The position numbers and the translations under genes were made by a program. DNA of 64,000 nt from Oscillospiraceae bacterium. Its GTDB lineage: Bacteria; Bacillota; Clostridia; Oscillospirales; Oscillospiraceae. The DNA is taken from positions 82,146-146,145 of the forward strand of contig JAFSZX010000023.1 in NCBI GenBank assembly GCA_017458825.1, given 5' to 3'. Shown piece after piece: positions 17,809 to 27,086 of this stretch. Position 1 is the stretch's first letter. Each line of letters begins with the position of its first letter. Below the pieces are notes generated by a model that was given only the letters and a program-made list of their open reading frames with translations, was not told the DNA's origin and did no database searches.

Positions 17809-17869
17809 GACCATGCAAACGTCGTTTTTTTCGTCAAATCAGAAGGAAAATAAAAGGAGAGCTGATGGG

Positions 17870-18133
17870 ATGTATACGCAGGAGATCACTGTAAAAAACG
17901 AAGTCGGTCTGCACGCCAGACCTGCTACTTACTTTATCCAGAAGGCCAATGAATTCAAAAGCGGCATCTGGGTTGAGAAGGAAGAGCGCCGCGTCAACGC
18001 CAAGAGTTTACTGGGTGTGCTGTCCCTGGGCATCGTGCAGGGTACCACCATTACCCTGATCGCCGACGGCGTGGATCAGGAGGAAGCCGTGAAGGCGCTG
18101 GCCGATCTGATCGAGAACAATTTCGGCGAGTAA
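17870..18133 (+). CDS. ptsH: Phosphocarrier protein HPr
   Basis: HPr passes phosphate from enzyme I to sugar-specific PTS enzymes and, when phosphorylated on Ser46, serves as CcpA co-repressor in Firmicutes. The 87-residue product has the active-site His15 in VGLHARPAT and the regulatory serine in NAKSLLGVLSLGI, so it is a catalytically intact HPr rather than Crh. The ATG at 17870 follows AAAAGGAGAG. It is monocistronic: enzyme I is not next to it, and a strong terminator follows. Confidence 0.95.
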   Translation: MYTQEITVKNEVGLHARPATYFIQKANEFKSGIWVEKEERRVNAKSLLGVLSLGIVQGTTITLIADGVDQEEAVKALADLIENNFGE

Positions 18134-18151
18134 AGAACAGCTTCAAACAAA

Positions 18152-18187
18152 CAATACCGCCGCAGGCAGTTGCCTGCGGCGGTATTG
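18152..18187. terminator. Bidirectional terminator between HPr gene and uvrC
   Basis: 17-bp perfect arms with a 2-nt centre (18152-18168 and 18171-18187), ending directly at the uvrC stop codon. No long T-run, so termination efficiency is uncertain. Confidence 0.75.
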
Positions 18188-20011
18188 TTACGCTTCTTGA
18201 CGGAGCTTGTCGTACAGCGAGTGCGCCACCTGTCGGGGCAGTACGGCGCAGAGCTGTTCCTCCGTGGCGTCTTTCACGGCGCTTACGGTGCCGAAATGCT
18301 TCAAAAGCGCCTTTTTGCGCGCCTCGCCCAATCCCGGCACGCCGTCCAGCTTACTGCGGTAGACACTGCGCCTGTGCTTTTGCCGGTGGTAGGTGATGGC
18401 AAACCGGTGCACCTCCTCCTGCACGCGGCCGATCAGCGCGAACAGGGGCGGACTGTGCTCAATGCCCAGCTCCTGCCCCTGGGGCGTGATGAGCGCGCGG
18501 GTGCGGTGCCGGTCGTCTTTCACCATACCAAGAACGGGAAGTGTCAGCCCCAGTGCGGTGACCGCCTCCAGCGCCGCCCGGGCGTGTCCCTCGCCGCCGT
18601 CGATGAGCAGCAGATCCGGCAAAGGCGCAAAGGATTCATCCCCGTCCAGATAATGGCGCAACCGCCGCGTCAGCACCTCCTGCATGGCGGCGTAATCGTC
18701 CGGACGGGTGAGCGTTTTGATCTGAAACCGGCGATACGCCCGTTTGAGGGGCTTTCCGTCCTGAAACACCACCATGGACGCCACCATATCGTCCGCGCGC
18801 AGATTGGAAATATCGTACGATTCCAGTCGGCGCGGCGGCGCGGCTAACCCTGCCAGCGCGCCCAGCGCCTCCAGCGTTTTGGAGGTGCGCTCGCTGTCGG
18901 AGGTGACGCGTTCCACCTCTTCCTGCGCGTTTCGCGCCGCCATACGCATCAGTTCCGCCCGCTCGCCCCGCAGGGGGACGCGAAGCGTCACGCGGTGGGC
19001 GGCTTTTTGTGAAAGGAGCGATTCAAAGGTGTCCGCGCCGTCCCACAGGGCGGGCAGAACGATCTCCCGCGGGAAGACGGAGCGATCCAGATAGTATTGG
19101 CTTAAAACAGCGGAGAGAAACTCCGATGATTCACCGGCGGCGGTGGGAAATACGTTGACCTCTTTGCCCAGCAGGTCGCCCTGTTCCAGATGCAGTACCG
19201 CACAGCCGCACCGCACCTGTCCGGTGTAGACGCCCCATACGTCCGTGTCGGCGCAGATACCGGCGATCACCTGCTGCTGTTTGGACAGAACGGACAGCGC
19301 CCGTATCCTGTCGCGAAGCCGGGCCGCCGTTTCAAATTGCAACGCTTCGGCGGCATGTTCCATCTGCTGTGTCCAGTCCTGTTCCAACTGGCGGAATTTG
19401 CCGCTGAAAAGACGGCAGGCCTGCTCGATCCGCTCCTGATACGCCGCCGCGCCGGGTCCGTCCGGACGGCAGAAACCGTCGCATTTTCCGATGTGATAGT
19501 TCAAACACGGGCGATCCTTGCCGATGTCCCGGGGAAACCGGCGGCGGCAGGTGGGCAGTTTCAGCGCGGTGCAGACCGCGTCGATCGCCAGATGGGTCTC
19601 ACGCCTGCCGCCGAAAGGACCGAAATAGCGGGCGCCGTCGTCGCTGATCTTTCCCGCCATGGTGAAACGGGGATATGCCTCGCCTTTGGAAAGACGCACG
19701 AAGGGATAGCCCTTGTCGTCCTTCAAAAGAATGTTATAGCGCGGCTGATGGCGCTTGATGAGGGAGTTTTCCAACACCAGCGCCTCAAACTCCGAGCGCA
19801 CGATGATCGTATCGAACCGGTCGACCTGCGCCACCATGGCGCGGGTTTTGCCGTTATGGCCGGCGTTTTCCTGAAAATACTGGCTCACGCGGTTTTTCAG
19901 CCGCTTCGCCTTGCCCACGTAGATCACGGTGCCGGAAGCGTCCAGCATCAGATACACGCCGGGCGCGGGAGGCAGTTCGTTGGCTCTTTGCCGCAGTTCT
20001 TCTTTTGTCAT
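18188..20011 (-). CDS. uvrC: Excinuclease ABC subunit C
   Basis: UvrC makes both incisions in nucleotide excision repair. The 607-residue product has the N-terminal GIY-YIG nuclease (PGVYLMLDASGTVIYVGKAKRL), the four-Cys region with CLNYHIGKCDGFC, a UVR motif and the C-terminal RNase H-like domain (SYDISNLRADDMVASMVVF, LLLIDGGEGH) with helix-hairpin-helix repeats GVPGLGEARKKALLKHFG. The ATG at 20011 follows AAAGGAGG; the GTG just before it is too close to that SD. Monocistronic and divergent from nudC. Confidence 0.96.
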   Translation of the reverse strand: MTKEELRQRANELPPAPGVYLMLDASGTVIYVGKAKRLKNRVSQYFQENAGHNGKTRAMVAQVDRFDTIIVRSEFEALVLENSLIKRHQPRYNILLKDDKGYPFVRLSKGEAYPRFTMAGKISDDGARYFGPFGGRRETHLAIDAVCTALKLPTCRRRFPRDIGKDRPCLNYHIGKCDGFCRPDGPGAAAYQERIEQACRLFSGKFRQLEQDWTQQMEHAAEALQFETAARLRDRIRALSVLSKQQQVIAGICADTDVWGVYTGQVRCGCAVLHLEQGDLLGKEVNVFPTAAGESSEFLSAVLSQYYLDRSVFPREIVLPALWDGADTFESLLSQKAAHRVTLRVPLRGERAELMRMAARNAQEEVERVTSDSERTSKTLEALGALAGLAAPPRRLESYDISNLRADDMVASMVVFQDGKPLKRAYRRFQIKTLTRPDDYAAMQEVLTRRLRHYLDGDESFAPLPDLLLIDGGEGHARAALEAVTALGLTLPVLGMVKDDRHRTRALITPQGQELGIEHSPPLFALIGRVQEEVHRFAITYHRQKHRRSVYRSKLDGVPGLGEARKKALLKHFGTVSAVKDATEEQLCAVLPRQVAHSLYDKLRQEA

Positions 20012-20034
20012 CACGCCGCCTCCTTTTTTTCATC

Positions 20035-20063
20035 AGTATAGCATGGCGCGCCGCCGGTGACAA
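20035..20063 (-). promoter_or_regulatory. uvrC promoter
   Basis: Minus-strand TTGTCA, 17 bp, TATACT. Its -35 lies back to back with the -35 of the nudC promoter (2 bp apart). Confidence 0.7.
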
Positions 20064-20065
20064 GG

Positions 20066-20094
20066 TTGCTTTTTACCGCCCGCACAGGTATACT
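20066..20094 (+). promoter_or_regulatory. nudC promoter
   Basis: TTGCTT, 17 bp, TATACT, 30 bp before the nudC ATG. Confidence 0.7.
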
Positions 20095-20124
20095 ATTCCA
20101 AAACGACGTGAAAGGACGATCCCC

Positions 20125-20949
20125 ATGATTCAGGATATTGCGCCCCACCGGTTTGAAAGAGCCTATACGCCGCATCCGGCGGAGCGGAGCGATTATGCCG
20201 TGTGCGTATCCGGCGGCGCCGTATTGCTGGAGCGAAGCGGCGCCGAGTGGCATCTGCCCCGGTTTGCCGCGCTGGGTGCCGTGCCGGCGGACGGGCGGTA
20301 TCTTTTCTCCCTGGACGGCACGGGCTGTTTTTCCGCCTCCGCGCCGGAAGAGGCGGCGGAGGGGTGCGAATACGTTCCCATTCAAAAGGTGCGCGGCGTG
20401 CGCCCCATGGAAACGGCGTTTGCCGCGCTGACCGGCGCACAGCTTGTCCGCTGGTATGAAAGCCGCGCCTTTTGCGGCAGATGCGGCGCCGCCGCGGTGC
20501 ATAGCACACAGGAACGGGCGATGGTCTGTCCCGCTTGCGGACAGACGGAATATCCCAAGCTGTGTCCGGCGGTGATCGTGGCGGTGACGGATGGCGACCG
20601 TCTGCTTTTGACGCGGTACCGTGACCGCCCCTATCGGGGCGACGCGCTGGTGGCGGGATTCGCGGAGATCGGTGAGACGCTGGAGGATACGGTACGCCGC
20701 GAAGTGGCGGAGGAAGTGGGACTGCAGGTAAAGAACGTTCGCTACTATAAAAGCCAGCCCTGGGCGCTGACGGATACGCTGTTGGCGGGATTTTACTGTG
20801 AGCTAAGCGGCGCCGACACGATCACACTGGAGGAGGCGGAGCTGAAGGAGGGCTTTTGGGTCCGTCGGGCGGAGCTGACGCCTCACGACGAGGGCGTGAG
20901 CCTGACCTCGGAGATGATCGAGCGATTTCGTCTGGGTGAAATAGATTAG
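20125..20949 (+). CDS. nudC: NudC-type NADH pyrophosphatase (Nudix)
   Basis: Hydrolyses NAD(H) to NMN(H) and AMP and, in some bacteria, removes NAD caps from RNA. The 274-residue protein has a variable N-terminal domain, a four-Cys zinc ribbon (CGRCG and CPACG), then the Nudix box with REVAEEVGL preceded by GFAEIGETLEDTV, and the NudC-specific SQPWAL motif (here KSQPWALTDT). The ATG at 20125 has a modest SD, GAAAGGACG. Free-standing with its own promoter and terminator. Confidence 0.93.
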   Translation: MIQDIAPHRFERAYTPHPAERSDYAVCVSGGAVLLERSGAEWHLPRFAALGAVPADGRYLFSLDGTGCFSASAPEEAAEGCEYVPIQKVRGVRPMETAFAALTGAQLVRWYESRAFCGRCGAAAVHSTQERAMVCPACGQTEYPKLCPAVIVAVTDGDRLLLTRYRDRPYRGDALVAGFAEIGETLEDTVRREVAEEVGLQVKNVRYYKSQPWALTDTLLAGFYCELSGADTITLEEAELKEGFWVRRAELTPHDEGVSLTSEMIERFRLGEID

Positions 20950-20953
20950 AATA

Positions 20954-20984
20954 AGAGCTCCCGGATAAACCGGGAGCTCTTTTC
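20954..20984. terminator. Terminator between nudC and recG
   Basis: 11-bp perfect arms AGAGCTCCCGG/CCGGGAGCTCT around ATAAA, followed by T4; lies between convergent genes. Confidence 0.85.
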
Positions 20985-20985
20985 G

Positions 20986-23040
20986 TTAGTTCATACCTTC
21001 TCCGTGAAGCGCAAACAGCTCGTGGATACGGCGGCGCAACGGCTCGTGGGACGGCTGTGCCAGACCGGGATCGGACGCCATCAGCTCCTGTGCGGCGCGC
21101 TGTGCCTCATCCAACAATCGCATATCACAGCTCAAGTCCGCCACCTGTAAACAGGGCAGACCGTGTTGCCGTTTGCCGAAAAAGTCGCCCGGTCCCCGGA
21201 GCTTCAGATCCTCCTCGGCGATACGGAACCCGTCGTTGGTGGCGGTCATCACTTTCAGCCGCCGCCGCGTTTCCTCACTGTCACTGTCGCTGATGAGGAT
21301 GCAGTAGGATTTGGCGCCGCCGCGCCCGACACGCCCCCGCAGTTGGTGGAGCTGGCTCAAGCCGAACCGCTCCGCGTTCTCCACCAGCATCACCGTGGCG
21401 TTGGGCACGTCCACGCCCACCTCGATTACCGTGGTGGATACCAGAATATCACTCTCGCCGGCGGCGAAGGACGCCATGACCGCTTCCTTTTCCCGAGGCT
21501 TCATCTTCCCGTGGAGCAGAGCGATCCGCAGATCGGGAAATACCTCGGTACGCAGTTTTTCGGCGTACGCCGTCGCCGCTTTGCGCTCATCCGGCAGCAC
21601 ATCCCCTTCGCCTACCAGCGGACAGACCACGAAGACCTGATGCCCCTGCGCCGCCTGCTTGCGCAAAAACGCGTTGATCCGTTGGCGATAGGATTCGTTG
21701 ACGGCGAAGGTGTCCACCTTTTGCCGCCCTGGCGGCAGTTCGTAGATGACGGAAACGTCCAGATCGCCGTAGATCACCAGCGCCAGCGTGCGGGGGATCG
21801 GCGTGGCGGAGAGAACCAGCATGTGGGGATTCTCCGCCTTTTTTCCCAGCGCCGCCCGCTGGTTGACGCCGAAACGGTGCTGCTCATCCGTAACCACTAA
21901 CCCCAGATTGCCGTAGATCACGTCCTCGCTCAAAAGGGCGTGGGTGCCGATCGCCACATGGATCCGACCGCTTTGAAGCCCTGCCAGGATCTCACGCCGA
22001 TCAGCGGCGCGGGTAGAGCCGGTCAGCAGGGCGCAGCGAAGGCCGAACCGCTCAAACAGCGGCGACAGGTTTTCAAAATGCTGGCGCGCCAAGATCTCCG
22101 TGGGCGCCATCATGGCGCTTTGCCATCCGTTTTGCGCGGCAAACCAGATACACGCCGCCGCCACCATGGTTTTGCCGCTGCCCACGTCGCCCTGGCAGAG
22201 GCGGTTCATCGGCCGGTCGCCCGCCATGTCCGCCGCCGCGTCCTCAATGGCGCGGCGCTGCGCGCCGGTGAGGGAAAAGGGAAGCGCCTCATAAAACGCC
22301 GCCATATCCCGCGCCTTGCACAGCGGACCAGCCACACCGCGGCGGCGGTTTCGCAGCAGACGTAAGCCGCAACGCAACAAGAACAACTCCTCGAATACCA
22401 GCCGCCGCCGCGCCACGTCCAGCGCCTCCGGCGTGGCGGGAAAATGGATATTCTCATAGGCATAGTTTACATAACACAACCTATGGGCCATACGGAGGTC
22501 CTCCGGCAAAACGTCCTCCCACAGATCGCGGCATTCGTCCAGTCCCTGCCGGACGGCGCGGCACAAAAGCGGTTGGCTGATGCCGGCGGTGAGGGGATAC
22601 ACGGGCATGATGCGCCCCGTTAAAAGTTGCTGACCCTCACGCTCCAACAGGGGGTTGGTCATCCGGCGGCGCAGGAGGTTGCCCTCCACCTTGCCGAAAA
22701 AGAGATACGTTTCGCCGGTATGGAGACTGTCGCGGCGGTACGCCTGATTGAAAAACGTCACGTCCAGCGTGCCGGTCTCGTCCACGGCGCGGAGCTTGAC
22801 CAGCACCCGGCCGCCGCCGATGCGCCGCGCCTCCGGCTCGGAGGCGACCATCGCGCGCACGCAGGCGGATTCGCCCAGCGGCAGATCGCGCACGGTGTAA
22901 AGACGGGTGCGATCCTCATAGGCGCGGGGAAAATAGCAGACAAGATCCCGCAGGGTGCGGATCTCCAGCTTTTCCAGCGCCTTGGCGCGGGTCTCACCGA
23001 TGCCTTTGATATAGCGGACGTCCGTAGATAACTGCGCCAT
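20986..23040 (-). CDS. recG: ATP-dependent DNA helicase RecG
   Basis: Branch migration helicase that remodels stalled forks. The 684-residue product has the wedge OB domain, Walker A GDVGSGKT, a DEQH box (VVTDEQHRFGVNQR), motif III SATPIPRTL, and the motif VI region QLRGRVGRG. The ATG at 23040 (MAQLSTDVRYIKGIGETRA) follows AAGGAGTG; seven upstream codons are excluded. Monocistronic, with a promoter 30 bp upstream. Confidence 0.97.
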   Translation of the reverse strand: MAQLSTDVRYIKGIGETRAKALEKLEIRTLRDLVCYFPRAYEDRTRLYTVRDLPLGESACVRAMVASEPEARRIGGGRVLVKLRAVDETGTLDVTFFNQAYRRDSLHTGETYLFFGKVEGNLLRRRMTNPLLEREGQQLLTGRIMPVYPLTAGISQPLLCRAVRQGLDECRDLWEDVLPEDLRMAHRLCYVNYAYENIHFPATPEALDVARRRLVFEELFLLRCGLRLLRNRRRGVAGPLCKARDMAAFYEALPFSLTGAQRRAIEDAAADMAGDRPMNRLCQGDVGSGKTMVAAACIWFAAQNGWQSAMMAPTEILARQHFENLSPLFERFGLRCALLTGSTRAADRREILAGLQSGRIHVAIGTHALLSEDVIYGNLGLVVTDEQHRFGVNQRAALGKKAENPHMLVLSATPIPRTLALVIYGDLDVSVIYELPPGRQKVDTFAVNESYRQRINAFLRKQAAQGHQVFVVCPLVGEGDVLPDERKAATAYAEKLRTEVFPDLRIALLHGKMKPREKEAVMASFAAGESDILVSTTVIEVGVDVPNATVMLVENAERFGLSQLHQLRGRVGRGGAKSYCILISDSDSEETRRRLKVMTATNDGFRIAEEDLKLRGPGDFFGKRQHGLPCLQVADLSCDMRLLDEAQRAAQELMASDPGLAQPSHEPLRRRIHELFALHGEGMN

Positions 23041-23069
23041 GGCGATCACTCCTTTCCTCACTTTACCGT

Positions 23070-23098
23070 ATCATACCACATTTTTCAAACGGTTGCAA
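23070..23098 (-). promoter_or_regulatory. recG promoter
   Basis: Minus-strand TTGCAA, 17 bp, TATGAT with an upstream TGG (extended -10). Confidence 0.7.
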
Positions 23099-23157
23099 AA
23101 GCCACCGAAAAAAGATTCGTCGATTGTTACAAAAATGGGCAAAACGCAAAAGAATGC

Positions 23158-23186
23158 TTGCAATCGCGCGCCGTTACGGATAGGAT
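23158..23186 (+). promoter_or_regulatory. Promoter for the PAP2 gene
   Basis: TTGCAA, 17 bp, TAGGAT, 55 bp before the start codon. Confidence 0.55.
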
Positions 23187-23240
23187 AGAGAAAAGCGCAG
23201 GGGAGGAACGACCCTATGTGCCCCGTGGAGGAGAGAGGAC

Positions 23241-23918
23241 ATGAAAAAACCCACCGTTGACTATTCCGGCTTTCGCCTCAGCCGCCTGACCGAGCCGCGG
23301 TTTTCCCATCTGTTCCTTTTGCTGGGATGGGTATTCTATTTTACCATGTATATCCTCACGGAAAAGCTGATTCCGGCGGAGGCTTGCCACGTGGTACACA
23401 GCGTGGTGGACGACTGGATCCCGTTTCGGGAGGAGTTTTTGATCTTTTACTGTTTTTGGTATCTGCTGGTTTTCGTTTCGGCGGTGTATTTTCTGCTCTA
23501 CGACGTGGACAGTTTCAAAAAACTGCACGTGTTTTTGCTCATTACCCAGGTGGTCTCCGTGGCGGTCTATATCATCTATCCCACCCGTCAGGACTTGCGC
23601 CCCGCGTCGTTTGAGCGGCAGAATTTCCTCACCGCGCTGATGGCGAACATCTATGCGGCGGACACCAACACAGGCGTATGTCCCTCGATCCACGTGGCGT
23701 ATTCCATCGCGATCGCCTCGGTATGGCTCAAGTATCGGGAGGCGTCCCGACTGTGGAAAGCGTTTATCGCGGTGATCACGGTGCTGATCTGCCTGTCCAC
23801 CATGTTCGTCAAGCAGCATTCGTTTGTGGACGTGGTCGCGGCGGCGGCGCTGTGTCTGGTGGCGGAAGTGATCGTGTTCCACGTGATCTATCCCGCCAAG
23901 AAACCGGCGCGGGAATAA
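23241..23918 (+). CDS. PAP2-family membrane phosphatase/transferase
   Basis: A 225-residue integral membrane protein with five or six spans. The phosphatase motifs are visible as CPSIHVAYS (motif 2 His) and KQHSFVDVVAA (motif 3 with catalytic His and Asp); the basic motif 1 appears as the loop around PTRQDLRP. The arrangement resembles the Aur1/inositolphosphoceramide-synthase-like branch of PAP2 rather than undecaprenyl-pyrophosphate phosphatase, but the substrate is unknown. Start ATG 23241 follows GGAGGAGAGAG. Free-standing. Confidence 0.8.
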   Translation: MKKPTVDYSGFRLSRLTEPRFSHLFLLLGWVFYFTMYILTEKLIPAEACHVVHSVVDDWIPFREEFLIFYCFWYLLVFVSAVYFLLYDVDSFKKLHVFLLITQVVSVAVYIIYPTRQDLRPASFERQNFLTALMANIYAADTNTGVCPSIHVAYSIAIASVWLKYREASRLWKAFIAVITVLICLSTMFVKQHSFVDVVAAAALCLVAEVIVFHVIYPAKKPARE

Positions 23919-23930
23919 GCGGCATGAAAA

Positions 23931-23964
23931 AAAGAACCGCAGGGTCTCCTGCGGTTCTTTTTAC
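23931..23964. terminator. Terminator between PAP2 gene and argS
   Basis: 13-bp perfect arms AAAGAACCGCAGG/CCTGCGGTTCTTT with a 4-nt loop, A-rich and T-rich flanks; acts on both convergent genes. Confidence 0.9.
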
Positions 23965-23966
23965 AC

Positions 23967-25709
23967 TTACATCTGCTCCGGCGCGGTACAGCCGATCAGC
24001 GCCATGGCGTTACGCAGTACGGCGCGGGTGGTATCCGCCAGCTTCAGCCTTGAGCGCAACAGCGCGTCCGATTCGCCCTTGATGCGGCAGGCGTTATAGA
24101 ACTTGTGGAACGCCGCCGCCAGCTCGATGAGATAGCGGTTGATATGGCTGGGGTCGTAGCTGCGCCCCGCTAACGCCACCACGTCGCCGTAGCGCCCGAT
24201 CTCCTTGATGAGGGACAGCTCCGTTTCATGCCGCAGAAGCGCCAGATCCGCCTCGCCGGCACGGGGCACAGCGTATCCCTCCGCCGCCAGGTTTTTCAAA
24301 AGCGTGCAGATCCGGGCATGGGCGTACTGCACGTAGTAAACGGGATTTTCACTGTCCTGCCGTACCGCCAGACCCAAATCGAATTCCATCTGGCTCTCCG
24401 GCTTGGCGTTGAAGAAATAGCGGCAGGCGTCCACCGGCACCAGATCCAGAAGATCCGTCAGACTTACGGCTTTGCCGGTGCGCTTGGACATACGCACCAC
24501 CTCGCCGTTTTCCACCAGCTTCACCAACTGCATCAGCACGATGTCCAGCCGGCGGGTGCCGTCCAGCCCCAGCGCGTCCATAGCGCCCTTGAGCCGCGCC
24601 ACGTGACCGTGGTGATCGGCGCCCCAGACGTTGATGACCTTATCGAAGCCCCGCACGGCGAATTTGTTGCGGTGATAGGCAATGTCGGCGGCAAAATAGG
24701 TATAAAACCCGTTGGCGCGGCGCAAAACGTCGTCCTTGAGTTCCAGCTTGTCGATCTCCTCGTCGCTTTTGCCGGACGCTTGCAGCGCCTGACGCAGGAT
24801 GCGGCCGGTGGCAAGCCACAGCGCGCCGTCCTTTTCATAGGTATAGCCCCGGTCGGTGAGGGAGCGCACCGTGTCGGCCACGTAGCCGCTTTCGTGGAGG
24901 GAGGATTCAAAGAACCACTCGTCGTAGCGGATGCCGTAGCGCAGAAGATCCTCCTTCATTTTGGGGATATTCCGCGCCAGACCGAACTGCGCCAGCGCGT
25001 TCCGGCGCTCGGTTTCATCTTTGTCGAGATAGCTCTCGCCGTGCGCCGCGTAAAACGCCGCCGCCAGCTCCCGAATATCCTCACCGTGGTAGCCGTCCTC
25101 CGGAAACGCTACCGCGTCCTCGCCGCGGATGAGCTGGAAATAGCGCGCCTCAATGCTCTTGGCGAATTTATCGATCTGGTTGCCCGCGTCGTTAACGTAG
25201 AATTCGCGCCATACCCGCGCGCCGTTCTTCTCCAGTACGGAGGCAAGCGTGTCGCCCAGTACGCCGCCGCGGGCGTTGCCCATGTGCATAGGTCCGGTGG
25301 GGTTGGCGGAAACGAATTCCACCATGATCTTCTGCCCGGCAAGGGTATCGTTGGCGCCGTACGCCGCGCCTGTCTGCTCCACGGCGGCGACGGTGTCGGC
25401 AAACCACTGGGGGCCGAGGCGGAAGTTCAAAAAGCCGGGGCCGGCGATCTCCGCGGAGGTGAAGTAACTGCCCTCCAGCGCCATCTGGTCAATGAGGATC
25501 GCCGCCACCTCCCGGGGGTTTTTGCGCATGGACTTGGCGGCCGAGAGCGCAAAGGTGGTGGTATAGTCGCCGTTTTGGGGATCCTTGGGGATCTCCACCG
25601 CCGGTGTGGCGGTAACGCCGGCGGGCAGAAGACCGGCACAGGCGGCTTTTTCATACGCCGCCACCGTCAGCGACAGGACCTGTTCTTTTGCCTGTTGGAT
25701 CATATTCAT
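23967..25709 (-). CDS. argS: Arginyl-tRNA synthetase
   Basis: Class I synthetase charging tRNA-Arg, 580 residues. The HIGH-type signature is NPTGPMHMGNARGG and the KMSKS-type loop is MSKRTGKAVSL. The N-terminal Add-1 domain and C-terminal DALR anticodon-binding domain are both present. The ATG at 25709 overlaps the DUF1934 stop (ATGA), so the genes are translationally coupled; the frame is open well upstream, but that part shows no synthetase similarity. No T-box leader is visible. Confidence 0.96.
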   Translation of the reverse strand: MNMIQQAKEQVLSLTVAAYEKAACAGLLPAGVTATPAVEIPKDPQNGDYTTTFALSAAKSMRKNPREVAAILIDQMALEGSYFTSAEIAGPGFLNFRLGPQWFADTVAAVEQTGAAYGANDTLAGQKIMVEFVSANPTGPMHMGNARGGVLGDTLASVLEKNGARVWREFYVNDAGNQIDKFAKSIEARYFQLIRGEDAVAFPEDGYHGEDIRELAAAFYAAHGESYLDKDETERRNALAQFGLARNIPKMKEDLLRYGIRYDEWFFESSLHESGYVADTVRSLTDRGYTYEKDGALWLATGRILRQALQASGKSDEEIDKLELKDDVLRRANGFYTYFAADIAYHRNKFAVRGFDKVINVWGADHHGHVARLKGAMDALGLDGTRRLDIVLMQLVKLVENGEVVRMSKRTGKAVSLTDLLDLVPVDACRYFFNAKPESQMEFDLGLAVRQDSENPVYYVQYAHARICTLLKNLAAEGYAVPRAGEADLALLRHETELSLIKEIGRYGDVVALAGRSYDPSHINRYLIELAAAFHKFYNACRIKGESDALLRSRLKLADTTRAVLRNAMALIGCTAPEQM

Positions 25710-26119
25710 ATCGTTTCTCCTTGTAGGGTGAAAGTAAGAGTCGATTCGATTTTTGCCGCCGGCTCGCCGGAGGGGGTGAAAAGAGAATAGAAAAGGCGCA
25801 CTGTTCCGCCGTCTGCGGAGCGATCCGTTTGCACCTGCTGTGTCGCCACCTGAAAAGAAAGCGCGATGCCGCCCTCCGAAAGAACCATGGCGGTTTGCTC
25901 TCGGGGGTCCAGCGTCAGACGGTACCGCGCGCACCGGATCTGCACCCGATCGCCGCTTACGCAAAGAGAAAAAGAGGATGCGTCGCCGCCTTGCAGCTCA
26001 TAACGCAGAAGAAAGCCGTCCGGCGTGTCTTTCAAGTGACCGCCGCCAAAGAAGCGGAGCATTTCACCGTTTTGAACGGTGGTGACCGTTACCTGTACGG
26101 GACTTGCCACGGCGCTCAA
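25706..26119 (-). CDS. ywiB: DUF1934 (YwiB-like) beta-barrel protein
   Basis: A 137-residue DUF1934 protein, predicted small beta-barrel of unknown role. The family outline is visible: an N-terminal VQVTVTTVQNGEMLRFFGGG, a central GFLLRYEL and the C-terminal LFYSLFTPSGEPAAKIESTLTF. The start appears to be a TTG at 26119 overlapping the murI stop (TTGA) with little SD; a GTG three codons later is an alternative. The pairing with argS is the same as ywiB-argS in B. subtilis. Confidence 0.8.
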   Translation of the reverse strand: MSAVASPVQVTVTTVQNGEMLRFFGGGHLKDTPDGFLLRYELQGGDASSFSLCVSGDRVQIRCARYRLTLDPREQTAMVLSEGGIALSFQVATQQVQTDRSADGGTVRLFYSLFTPSGEPAAKIESTLTFTLQGETI

Positions 26120-26925
26120 TACCGCTCGATGTCGATCTGCTGTACGGCAGATACGGCTTGGGATAAAAACTGCTGTGCCAGCGCGCCGAAATCCTCCGGC
26201 CGATCGCTGACGTAGTATTGGGACTGCCCCTGCCGCGGCGCGCAGAGCGCGTCCTGCCGCGTCAGCGTTTCCTTTAGCTCCCGGGCGGCTTCCGCGCCGG
26301 TGTCGATCAGCGTGACGCCCGAACCCATCACCGAGCCGATCACCTCGGACAACAGCGGATAGTGGGTACAGCCCATGATCAGCACGTCGATCCCGCTCTC
26401 GCGCAGAGGCGTCAGATACTCCCGCGCCACAGTCTCCACCACCGGATCGCCCAGACGGTACCGCCCGTTTTCCACCAGCGGCACGAACAGAGGGCAGGCG
26501 CAGGAGACGACCTCGATGCCGCTGTCAAAGCGGCGCACCGCGGCGGCATACGCGCCGGTACGGACGGAGGCGGCGGTGGCGATCACACCCACACGGCGTG
26601 TGCGGGTGATTCGGGCGGCGCGGCGGCACGCGGGCTCCACCACGCCCAGCACAGGCAGATCGTTCTCTTGCTGCAGTTCGGCAAGAGCATTGGTAGACAC
26701 GGTGCCGCACGCCACCAAAACCGCCTTGATGTCGAACGAGCGCACGAAGCGCACATCCTGGCGGGCAAATTTCAGCAGGATCTCCCGCGACCGCCCGCCG
26801 TAGGGGACACGGGACGTGTCTCCGAAGTATATAATGTTTTCAGAGGGGAGTATGGCACGGAGCTGGCGCACGGCGGTCAAACCGCCCAGCCCCGAATCAA
26901 ATACGCCGACAGCTCTGTTGTCCAT
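26116..26925 (-). CDS. murI: Glutamate racemase
   Basis: Makes D-glutamate for peptidoglycan. The 269-residue enzyme starts MDNRAVGVFDSGLGGLTAV and has both catalytic cysteines, in VACGTVSTNAL and MGCTHYPLL. The first motif has Gly where many racemases have Asn (ACNT); I recall the ACGT form from clostridial enzymes. The ATG at 26925 follows AAAAGGAGTG. First gene of murI-DUF1934-argS. Confidence 0.95.
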   Translation of the reverse strand: MDNRAVGVFDSGLGGLTAVRQLRAILPSENIIYFGDTSRVPYGGRSREILLKFARQDVRFVRSFDIKAVLVACGTVSTNALAELQQENDLPVLGVVEPACRRAARITRTRRVGVIATAASVRTGAYAAAVRRFDSGIEVVSCACPLFVPLVENGRYRLGDPVVETVAREYLTPLRESGIDVLIMGCTHYPLLSEVIGSVMGSGVTLIDTGAEAARELKETLTRQDALCAPRQGQSQYYVSDRPEDFGALAQQFLSQAVSAVQQIDIERY

Positions 26926-26960
26926 AGCGACACTCCTTTTCCCCACGGGATAACGATGTT

Positions 26961-26989
26961 ATTATACTATGCCGCACGGCGTGATACAA
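26961..26989 (-). promoter_or_regulatory. Promoter of the murI-argS operon
   Basis: Minus-strand TTGTAT, 17 bp, TATAAT, about 35 bp before the murI start. Confidence 0.75.
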
Positions 26990-27023
26990 GTTAAAAATTG
27001 GTTGAAATGGCGGCTTTTTTCTG

Positions 27024-27052
27024 TGGCAATTTTGAAAATTGTGTGGTATAAT
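27024..27052 (+). promoter_or_regulatory. Promoter for the gene at 27087
   Basis: Extended -10 TGGTATAAT with a weak -35 (TGGCAA) at 17 bp. Confidence 0.55.
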
Positions 27053-27086
27053 GCCAAGCAGTAAAACGCCGCGGGGAGGTGGCACG